The translations under genes and the position numbers were made by a program. Shown one piece after another: positions 1 through 5,806 of a stretch of DNA of 8,567 nucleotides (its first letter is position 1; each line of letters opens with the position of its first letter). The notes below the pieces were generated by a model. The model made no database searches, was not told the DNA's origin, and saw nothing but the letters and a program-made list of their open reading frames with translations. The stretch comes from Gp6-AA40 sp050742535. Lineage in GTDB: Bacteria; Acidobacteriota; Vicinamibacteria; Vicinamibacterales; UBA2999. Where the stretch lies: the NCBI GenBank assembly GCA_050742535.1, contig JBOGIQ010000265.1, positions 1 to 8,567 of the forward strand. The letters run 5' to 3'.

Positions 1-67
1 GATCTTCCTCGAGAATGGCGACCCGTGTTTCGTGGGCGCTCGAGGAGATGATCATCTCCTTGGTCAT
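1..67 (-). CDS. rng: Ribonuclease G/E family protein, N-terminal fragment (runs off the left edge)
   Basis: Only the first 22 codons are present. The peptide begins MTKEMIISSSAHETRVAI and continues LEED. This resembles the start of RNase G/E proteins, where a short beta strand and an 'ETRVA' segment lead into the S1 RNA-binding domain. Family members are cytoplasmic endoribonucleases that cut AU-rich single-stranded RNA and help mature 16S rRNA. The ATG at 67-65 has a good GGAG Shine-Dalgarno at 81-78, ten bases upstream. The gene follows rodA on the same strand after 118 bases and is probably the last cistron of the cell-shape operon. The E. coli counterpart, once called cafA, also lies downstream of mreBCD. 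The catalytic domain is outside the window, so RNase G cannot be separated from RNase E here. The assignment rests on a short N-terminus plus synteny. Confidence 0.72.
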   Translation of the reverse strand, partial: MTKEMIISSSAHETRVAILEED

Positions 68-185
68 GCCCGTAGCTCTCCGGGAGCCGCCGCCGAGGCG
101 CACCAGTCCCTGCTGCGTGCACCAGCACGAAGGACAGCAGGATCCAGAACAGCGCAGGCATCAGCGAATCAGCCCCTGACAAAAA
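68..185. other. rodA-rng intergenic gap
   Basis: This 118-base spacer lies between the rodA stop and the rng start. It holds the GGAG ribosome binding site of rng (81-78). It also holds an ATG at 161-159 on the minus strand opening a hydrophobic reading frame (MPALFWILLSFVLVHAA) that continues into rng in another frame. No terminator-like stem with a T-tract is visible, so rodA and rng are probably co-transcribed. Confidence 0.6.
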
Positions 186-1283
186 TCAATTCGTAAATCG
201 CCGCATCCGCACATTGAGAATCAGGCCGAATCCCGCGAGCGTCGCGATCATCGAAGAACCGCCGTAGCTCATGAGCGGTAGCGTCAAACCCTTGACCGGC
301 GCAAGGCCGGCCGACATCGTAATGTTGTAAATCACCTGGAACGTGAAGCTGGCCAGCACCCCCAGCACCAGGTACGCGCCCAGGCGGTCTTTCGCCAGCC
401 GGGCCGCTTCCAGCGAACGCAAAATCACGAACAGATATAACCCGAGCGCCACGACGACGCCTACAAATCCATGCTCCTCGGCCAGAACCGAGAAGATGAA
501 ATCGTTGTGTGCCACGGGGAGGAACCGCAGCTGACCCTGCGTTCCGCCCTGGAATCCCTTGCCGAACGGCCCGCCCGAACCCACGGTGATGCGGGCCTGA
601 ATCTGTTGATACCCGGCGCCGCGGGCGTCCTGCGACGGGTTGATGAACGTCGAAATCCGTTCCTTCTGATAGTCCTTGAGCGCGAACTTCCACGCGACGG
701 GCGCCGCCAGCAACGCGGCGATCGCCAGAATCCCGAAGATCCGCATGGGCATGCCGGCGACGTAGGCCGCCGCGAACAGCACCGGCACCAGCGTCACCGC
801 AGTGCCCAGATCGGGCTGCTGCGTGATCAGCAGCAGCGGCACGGCGGTGATCGCCGCCGCGATGAGGAAGTCGATGCGGGTGATCGCGCCCCGCCGGCTT
901 TCTCCGAAGAATTTGGCCAGCACGAGCGCCAGCGTCGCCTTGGCGAATTCCGAGGGCTGCAGATTCATCGGCCCCATATCGATCCATCGCCGCGACCCGC
1001 CGCGGACGACGCCGAACACGAGTACGCCGATCAACAGCGCAACGATGGCAATGTACAGAAAGTGCGACTTGTCCGCCAGCGAACGGTAGTCGATGCTCAG
1101 CGCAACCAACAGCGCGATAAACCCGATCAGAATCGCCCAGATCTGCGTGTAGAAGATGCTGCTCACGCCGGACTGCTGGTTGTAGGTGGCGCTGTAGATC
1201 TGCGCGAGACCGATCATGCACAGGGCGAGAATCGCGCCGACCATCGCCCAGTCCACGTGGTGATACAACCGTCGTTCGAACAT
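186..1283 (-). CDS. rodA: Peptidoglycan glycosyltransferase RodA (SEDS family)
   Basis: RodA is the SEDS-family polymerase that builds glycan strands from lipid II during side-wall elongation, in complex with PBP2. The 365-residue protein has the usual family length. It is highly hydrophobic, with about ten membrane segments starting near residue 12. Family signatures are GSRRWIDMGPMNLQPSEFAK (96-115), QQPDLGTA with Asp158, the extracellular loop HNDFIFSVLAEE (259-270) with Asp261 at the position of the known catalytic aspartate, and PLMSYGGSS (336-344). These match RodA better than FtsW, and the PBP2 neighbour supports that. The ATG (1283-1281) directly abuts the mrdA TAG stop (1286-1284) with no gap, so translation is probably coupled. 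The gene ends TGA at 188-186. Nothing in it looks damaged. Confidence 0.96.
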   Translation of the reverse strand: MFERRLYHHVDWAMVGAILALCMIGLAQIYSATYNQQSGVSSIFYTQIWAILIGFIALLVALSIDYRSLADKSHFLYIAIVALLIGVLVFGVVRGGSRRWIDMGPMNLQPSEFAKATLALVLAKFFGESRRGAITRIDFLIAAAITAVPLLLITQQPDLGTAVTLVPVLFAAAYVAGMPMRIFGILAIAALLAAPVAWKFALKDYQKERISTFINPSQDARGAGYQQIQARITVGSGGPFGKGFQGGTQGQLRFLPVAHNDFIFSVLAEEHGFVGVVVALGLYLFVILRSLEAARLAKDRLGAYLVLGVLASFTFQVIYNITMSAGLAPVKGLTLPLMSYGGSSMIATLAGFGLILNVRMRRFTN

Positions 1284-3218
1284 CTACTGTGCCGCCGTCC
1301 GTGAATGCAGCGGTCGCGCGTCGGCGATTTCCACCGCCGGAAGCGCCGGCGGCGAGTCGGGATCGTCGACCGGCGGCTCATTGGACGGCGTCTCTCCAAG
1401 CACAGGGAGCGGCGTGCCTTCCTTCTTTGCGAAATACGTTGCGATCACGTGCTTCGCAATCGGCGCGCCGAGGTAGCCGTGCAGGTTATGCTCACCGAAG
1501 ATCACCCCCGCAATCTCTGGCTTGTCTTTCGGCGCGAAGAACACGAACCAGCCGTGATCGCGCAGGTCGCGGGTCGTGCCACGCGCCCGCGCGCGCCCCT
1601 CGTTCGAAATCAGCTGTGCCGTGCCGGTCTTCCCCGAGACATCACGCCCGGGGATCTTGCCGCGGACACCCGTTCCGGCCGCGTTGACGACCATCCAGAG
1701 TCCATCGTGAAGTGCCGCGAGCGTGTCGGGACGGAACGCCACCCGGTCGGCGACCGCCTTCAGCGGCACCGGCTTCCAGCCATTCCCCTCGTCAATCGCC
1801 TTGACGACGTGCGGTGTGATGCGCGTGCCGCCGTTGGCAACGGTCGCAATCATGTTCGCGAGCCCCGCGGGGGTGACCGTGACCTGTCCCTGGCCGATCG
1901 CCACCGAGATCGTTTCGCCGGGGTACCAGCGCTCCCCGGTGCGCTTCAGTTTCCACTCCGTGTTCGGAACGAGGCTCTCCTGCTCGTTCGGCAGGTCGAT
2001 CCCTGTTTTACCCGCGAGCCCGAGCTTCTCCGCCCACTTGTAGATGCGATCAACACCGAGCTTCTCGCCAAGCGTGTAGAAGTAGACGTTGCACGACTTC
2101 TCGATCGCGTGACGCATATCAACGCTGCCGTGGCCGCCCTTCAAGTGGCACTTGTAGTAGCGCCCGTAGAAATTCGCGCCGCCTGTGCAGTTGACCCTGA
2201 AGTTCGAGTCCACGAGCCCTTCTTCCATGGCGGCAGTAGCGACCACGATCTTGAACGTCGAACCCGCTGAGTAGCGCCCCTGCAGTACGCGGTTCGTCAA
2301 TGGGCGCAGTTTGTCGGTGTTGAGCGCCGCCCATGTCTTGCTCTTGATCCCTGCGGCGAAATCGTTCGGGTCGTACGCCGGCATGCTGGCATGGACGAGC
2401 ACTTCGCCGGTCCGCGGATCCATGATCAGCGCGGCGCCGTTGAAACCGGCGTGACGGAATCCGTCCTCAGCCGCCTTCTGCAGGTCGTAGTCGATCGTCA
2501 GCTGCACGCGGCGGCCTTCGGTCGGCGGAATCTTGTCCAGCTCCCTGATCTCGCGTCCCACGCTGTTGACGACAACGCTTTTGGCGCCGTCCTGCCCCAT
2601 CAGCACCGCGTTGTAGACCTTCTCGACGCCGAACTTGCCGACAATGGCGTTTTGCGAGAGCCCCTCTGCTTTCACCTGGTCCTCGTCCGCCTGCCCGACG
2701 TAGCCGAAGAGGTGCGCCGCCATGGCATCAGAGGGGTATTTGCGTGTCGGAACCTGCTCCACCGACAGCTCCGGCAGCTCACGCTGCCGTGACAGGACTC
2801 GCGCCGCCTGCTCGAGCGAGGCGTCCTGCACAATAACAACCGGCCGGTAGACGGGCTCGGACTTGACGTGCCGATCGACCGCTTGCGTGACCTGTTCGGC
2901 ATCCAGGCCGAGCAGTGCGGATGCCGTGCGAATCGTCTGTTCGATGTCCTTCGTGAGCTCGCGATCGATCGAGATGGTGAACGAGTCGCGGTTTTCGACG
3001 AGCACGCGGCCGTCGCGATCGAACAGCACGCCGCGCGGCGCCCGCAGCGAGAGCGTCCGCTGGTAGTTGCTGTTCGCCATCTCGGCGTACTTTTCAGTCT
3101 GGACGACCTGGAGCACCCAGAAACAGATCGCCAGTGCGGCGAACCAGATGATGGCTCCGACCTGCAGTACGGCCACGCGCGACGATACCCGCCGTCGATC
3201 TTCTGTGGGTGCAGCCAC
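1284..3218 (-). CDS. mrdA: Penicillin-binding protein 2 (peptidoglycan D,D-transpeptidase)
   Basis: PBP2 is the class B penicillin-binding protein that cross-links peptidoglycan made by RodA in the elongasome. It is a bitopic inner-membrane protein with its catalytic domain in the periplasm. With the GTG start at 3218-3216 it has 644 residues. Features in order: a short cytoplasmic N-terminus, one membrane helix near 21-40, the PBP dimerisation domain (about 57-230), then the transpeptidase domain. Active-site motifs are STFK (Ser320), SCN (Ser375) and KTGTAQ (Lys530). A Cys/His cluster (Cys344, Cys356, His358, His363, Cys376) precedes and overlaps SCN. The last 45 or so residues are Pro/Asp-rich and probably disordered. 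I chose the GTG because GGGAG lies nine bases upstream. An in-frame TTG at 3248 would add ten residues encoded by repeat DNA and is less likely. It lies between mreD and rodA in one operon. Confidence 0.95.
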   Translation of the reverse strand: MAAPTEDRRRVSSRVAVLQVGAIIWFAALAICFWVLQVVQTEKYAEMANSNYQRTLSLRAPRGVLFDRDGRVLVENRDSFTISIDRELTKDIEQTIRTASALLGLDAEQVTQAVDRHVKSEPVYRPVVIVQDASLEQAARVLSRQRELPELSVEQVPTRKYPSDAMAAHLFGYVGQADEDQVKAEGLSQNAIVGKFGVEKVYNAVLMGQDGAKSVVVNSVGREIRELDKIPPTEGRRVQLTIDYDLQKAAEDGFRHAGFNGAALIMDPRTGEVLVHASMPAYDPNDFAAGIKSKTWAALNTDKLRPLTNRVLQGRYSAGSTFKIVVATAAMEEGLVDSNFRVNCTGGANFYGRYYKCHLKGGHGSVDMRHAIEKSCNVYFYTLGEKLGVDRIYKWAEKLGLAGKTGIDLPNEQESLVPNTEWKLKRTGERWYPGETISVAIGQGQVTVTPAGLANMIATVANGGTRITPHVVKAIDEGNGWKPVPLKAVADRVAFRPDTLAALHDGLWMVVNAAGTGVRGKIPGRDVSGKTGTAQLISNEGRARARGTTRDLRDHGWFVFFAPKDKPEIAGVIFGEHNLHGYLGAPIAKHVIATYFAKKEGTPLPVLGETPSNEPPVDDPDSPPALPAVEIADARPLHSRTAAQ

Positions 3219-3225
3219 CGCTAAA

Positions 3226-3301
3226 AACTCCCAACTCCCAACCGCCAACTCCCAACGACCAACTCCAAGCCTTGGGAGTTGGGAATTGGGACTTGGAGGT
3301 T
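3226..3301. repeat. Phased heptamer repeat with an inverted half, in the mreD-mrdA gap
   Basis: On the plus strand, six consecutive 7-base units occupy 3226-3267: AACTCCC, AACTCCC, AACCGCC, AACTCCC, AACGACC, AACTCCA. After a six-base spacer (agcctt, 3268-3273) four units of the reverse complement follow: GGGAGTT, GGGAATT, GGGACTT, GGAGGTT (3274-3301). One possible hairpin pairs 3259-3268 with 3272-3282, with one bulged base. The array fills nearly all of the 97 bases between mreD and mrdA. In the transcript the GGGAG of its last unit (3232-3228) sits nine bases before the mrdA GTG and looks like its Shine-Dalgarno. The heptamer style recalls the short tandemly repeated repetitive sequences of cyanobacteria, but I cannot assign a family. 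Confidence 0.9.
3228..3232 (-). promoter_or_regulatory. Ribosome binding site of mrdA, formed by the heptamer repeat
   Basis: The minus strand reads GGGAG here, nine bases before the GTG at 3218-3216. This decides the start of PBP2: the alternative TTG at 3248 lies inside the repeat, and its added residues are simply repeat sequence. The same GGGAGTT unit can pair with AACTCCC earlier in the transcript (encoded at 3280-3274), so the site could be occluded by folding. Confidence 0.65.
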
Positions 3302-3315
3302 ATCCAGTGTCACCC

Positions 3316-3819
3316 CTATCGCCGCCCGCGGCGCGACCGCCGCCGTTCGACGATGCCCGGGAGCGACTCGATAATGCCAAACGCCACGATGCCGACCAGC
3401 GCGTTGCCCAGTGCCTGCGCGGCCAGCGGCTTCCACGGTGAGGGAAACGCGCGCAGGTCGAGGATGTAATACAGCCCCATGAACACCGCCCCGTGAAGCA
3501 CCGTCGCCGCGACGAAGATCACCAGCCGCGGCAACGCGGCGGTGACGATGAACTGCTGTCCGAACGCTCCGGCCAGAAAACCGACGATCGTCTTCGCCAG
3601 GCCGCCAATGCCGATCACGCCGCTCGACAGCGCGTCCTGGATCAGGCCCGCCGCGCTCCCTGCGAGCATCCCGCCAACCGGGCCAATCGTCAACGCCACC
3701 GCAACGACCGCGACTAGTACGAGATCGACTGCGGCCGAGCCGCCCACGACGAACCGGGCCAGCGTGGTCTGCAGCCCCAGCGCGAGCGCGATCGCGATGA
3801 AAACTGCGAGCGCTTTCAC
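3316..3819 (-). CDS. mreD: Rod shape-determining protein MreD
   Basis: MreD is a small inner-membrane protein of the elongasome that binds MreC and modulates how MreC activates PBP2-RodA. The product has 167 residues, the usual family size. It is almost entirely hydrophobic, with about five or six membrane segments (about 3-20, 31-50, 70-90, 97-118 and 134-152) and a very basic tail ending RRRSRRGRR. MreD sequences diverge strongly. The call rests on size, membrane pattern, the GxxxGLIQDALS-type segment (AGLIQDALSSGVIGIGG) common to the family, and the position right after mreC. The start is GTG at 3819-3817, overlapping the mreC TGA as GTGA, which indicates translational coupling. The gene ends 97 bases before mrdA, and that gap is filled by a heptamer repeat. 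Confidence 0.9.
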   Translation of the reverse strand: MKALAVFIAIALALGLQTTLARFVVGGSAAVDLVLVAVVAVALTIGPVGGMLAGSAAGLIQDALSSGVIGIGGLAKTIVGFLAGAFGQQFIVTAALPRLVIFVAATVLHGAVFMGLYYILDLRAFPSPWKPLAAQALGNALVGIVAFGIIESLPGIVERRRSRRGRR

Positions 3820-4688
3820 TTCTTACCGTCGTCGGCGGTCTCCGACGGAGGCTCAGGCGCCTTCAGCACGACCAGCACCGCTTCGAGCGCGGCGAAATCC
3901 ACGGTCGGCTTCACCCGGATACGCCATTCGCCGCCCGCACGCTCCGCTGATTGTATCTCCCCGACAGGCACGCCTTTAGGGTAGATGCCATCAATTCCGG
4001 ACGTCACCACGCGGTCGCCGCGCTTCACGTCGGCGCTGCCGGGGACGTAGTTGAGGCTGATCATGCCGGCCTTGAACCCGAGTTCTTCCCCGCTTCCCAG
4101 CCCTTCGACAACGCCGTTGACGCGCGACCGCTCGATCAGGACGCCAGCGGCAGCGTCGCGGTCGATGATCAGCTGCACTTTCGCGGCGCGCGCAGTCGGC
4201 ATCAGAATCCGTCCGACGATCCCGGCGGGAGACATGACCGCCATGTCGGGACGCAAGCCGTCCTGCGTGCCCTTGTCGATGGTGATCGTGCGGAACTCCG
4301 GGTCGGCTCCGCTGCCGATCACCATCGCGGCAGCCGTCTCGAAACCGGTGGCCGACTTCAGGTCGAGCAGCTGCTGCAGCGTGCGGGTCTGCTGCGCGAC
4401 GCTCCGCTCCTGTTCGAGCGAGACGCGCAGCTTCGTTACCTCCTGCGTCAACTGTTCGTTCTCGCGGCGGATCTCCTGCAGCGCGAAGTAGTTCTGCCAT
4501 CCCTCGCGGGCGCTGCCGAATGCCGACGTCGCCGCGCGCTGCATCTCCGCAAACGCGCCGAAGGTCAGTTCCTGCAGCACCGGCACGCCACGCTTGGTGG
4601 TGACCTGGGCGGAAATCAGGATGATGTGGGAAACGACAATCGCGCCGAATAACCAGCCGGTGCGCTGTCGAATATCCAGGAGAGCCAT
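3816..4688 (-). CDS. mreC: Rod shape-determining protein MreC
   Basis: MreC is a bitopic membrane protein that forms a periplasmic scaffold and activates PBP2-RodA. The 290-residue protein has one N-terminal membrane helix (about 11-28) and a coiled coil (about 65-110, rich in Glu, Gln and Leu, including QEIRRENEQLTQEVTKL). The paired beta domains typical of MreC follow (about 115-275). Family hallmarks are the ITIDKGTQDGLRPDMAV segment (135-151), SPAGIVGRI (153-161), and GDRVVTSGIDGIYPKGVPVG (224-243). A short acidic and proline-rich tail (EPPSETADD) is probably disordered. The ATG at 4688 follows the mreB stop by 17 bases. I see no clear Shine-Dalgarno there, so coupling to mreB translation is likely. 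Its TGA overlaps the mreD GTG. Confidence 0.95.
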   Translation of the reverse strand: MALLDIRQRTGWLFGAIVVSHIILISAQVTTKRGVPVLQELTFGAFAEMQRAATSAFGSAREGWQNYFALQEIRRENEQLTQEVTKLRVSLEQERSVAQQTRTLQQLLDLKSATGFETAAAMVIGSGADPEFRTITIDKGTQDGLRPDMAVMSPAGIVGRILMPTARAAKVQLIIDRDAAAGVLIERSRVNGVVEGLGSGEELGFKAGMISLNYVPGSADVKRGDRVVTSGIDGIYPKGVPVGEIQSAERAGGEWRIRVKPTVDFAALEAVLVVLKAPEPPSETADDGKK

Positions 4689-4705
4689 CGCGAATTGCAG
4701 CGCGG

Positions 4706-5731
4706 CTAGTCGATGGAGATTTTCCGCAGCAGGTTGAAGTCCGACAGCATCTTGCCGGCGCCGAGCACGACCGACGACAGCGGATCCTCGGCCATCGCCA
4801 GCGGCAGCCCGGTTTCCTCGCGGAGACGCTTGTCGAGATTCTTCAGCAGCGAGCCGCCGCCCGTGAGCACGATCCCGCGATCGACGATGTCGGCCGACAG
4901 TTCCGGCGGCGTGCGTTCCAGTGCGACGCGCACGGCGTCGACGATCACGTTGACGGTCTCGGCCAGGGCTTCGCGAATCTCCTCGTCGCTGATGGTGATC
5001 GTCTTCGGCACGCCTTCGATGAGATGACGCCCTTTGATTTCCATCGTCATCTTCTCGTCGAGCTTGTAGGCGGAGCCGATCTCCATCTTGATCTGCTCGG
5101 CGGTTCGTTCGCCGATGAGGAGGTTGTATGTCTTCTTGATGTACTGGATGATCGCTTCGTCCATCTCGTTACCGGCGACACGCACCGCCTTGCTGTAGAC
5201 GATGCCGGCGAGCGAGATCACCGCGATGTCGGTGGTGCCGCCGCCGATGTCCACGATCATGTTGCCCGACGGTTCGGTGATCGGCATGCCCGCGCCGATC
5301 GCCGCCGCCATCGCCTCTTCGACGAGATGGACCTCGCTCGCTTTGGCGCGGTAGGCGCTGTCCTTCACCGCGCGCTTTTCAACCTGCGTGATTTCCGAGG
5401 GGACGCCGATGACGATGCGGGGGCGGACCCAGACGTTGCGGTTGTGCGCCTTCTTGATGAAGTAGGTCAGCATCTTCTCGGTGACCTCGAAATCGGCGAT
5501 GACGCCGTCCTTCATCGGTTTGATCGCCACGATGTTGCCCGGCGTCCGGCCGAGCATCTCCTTGGCGTCCTTGCCAACGGCTTCAACGCGGCCGTTGACT
5601 TTGTTGATGGCGACAATCGACGGTTCGTTGACCACGATGCCCTTCCCGCGCGCGTAGACGCAGGTGTTGGCGGTGCCGAGGTCGATCGCGAGGTCGCTGG
5701 AGAAGAGCGACAGGAACGAGCCGAGAGGCAT
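4706..5731 (-). CDS. mreB: Rod shape-determining protein MreB (actin-like ATPase)
   Basis: MreB is the bacterial actin homologue. It forms short membrane-bound antiparallel filaments under the cytoplasmic membrane and guides the elongasome. At 341 residues it is full length. Visible motifs are phosphate-1 (AIDLGTANTCVY, 15-26, Asp17), the IGVPSEITQVEKRA block (108-121), the catalytic Glu in LVEEAMAAAIGAG (136-148), phosphate-2 (IVDIGGGTTDIAVIS, 159-173, Asp161), and the adenosine motif (VLTGGGSLL, 288-296). The N-terminal MPLGSFLSLFSS is amphipathic and could bind the membrane. The ATG at 5731-5729 is fixed by alignment of the phosphate-1 strand near residue 13. No Shine-Dalgarno lies at normal spacing; a GGA about 15 bases upstream is too far. 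It is the first gene of the elongasome block. Confidence 0.98.
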   Translation of the reverse strand: MPLGSFLSLFSSDLAIDLGTANTCVYARGKGIVVNEPSIVAINKVNGRVEAVGKDAKEMLGRTPGNIVAIKPMKDGVIADFEVTEKMLTYFIKKAHNRNVWVRPRIVIGVPSEITQVEKRAVKDSAYRAKASEVHLVEEAMAAAIGAGMPITEPSGNMIVDIGGGTTDIAVISLAGIVYSKAVRVAGNEMDEAIIQYIKKTYNLLIGERTAEQIKMEIGSAYKLDEKMTMEIKGRHLIEGVPKTITISDEEIREALAETVNVIVDAVRVALERTPPELSADIVDRGIVLTGGGSLLKNLDKRLREETGLPLAMAEDPLSSVVLGAGKMLSDFNLLRKISID

Positions 5732-5760
5732 AGTTATTTTTGAGGTCCGATCGTTGATCT

Positions 5761-5799
5761 GTGATTGGTTGGTGATTGGTGATTGGTGATTGATGATTT
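5761..5799. repeat. GTGATTG heptamer tandem repeat upstream of mreB
   Basis: Three perfect contiguous GTGATTG units lie at 5772-5792. Another perfect unit is at 5761-5767, separated by GTTG, and a degenerate unit (atgattt) is at 5793-5799. On the coding strand of mreB they read CAATCAC. The array lies 30 bases before the mreB ATG and ends 7 bases past the cyclase stop, so it fills much of the 75-base gap. Its composition is clearly AT-richer than the flanking genes. It has the same unit length as the array before mrdA but a different sequence. Confidence 0.88.
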
Positions 5800-5806
5800 C
5801 ACCGAT

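Noticed and set aside
169..1221. Long minus-strand frame overlapping rodA in another frame
   Set aside because: Its product is Arg/Gly-rich with no family features. The same DNA encodes RodA with intact motifs.
471..2270. Long plus-strand frames opposite rodA and mrdA (471-1304, 1305-2270)
   Set aside because: They are mirror frames of GC-rich coding DNA, with Arg/Asp/His-heavy products and no recognisable domain. The minus-strand genes account for the region.
3219..3248. TTG start of PBP2 at 3248
   Set aside because: The ten extra residues are translated heptamer repeat. The GTG at 3218 has a well-spaced GGGAG.
3226..3301. CRISPR array or rho-independent terminator at the heptamer repeat
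   Set aside because: The units are 7 bases with no spacers, which rules out CRISPR. The hairpin lacks a following T-tract in the transcript direction suited to termination, and mrdA follows at once.
3951..5743. Plus-strand frames opposite mreC and mreB (3951-4652, 5024-5743)
   Set aside because: They are antisense shadows with low-complexity, Asp/Val/Arg-rich products. The conserved MreC and MreB motifs are on the other strand.
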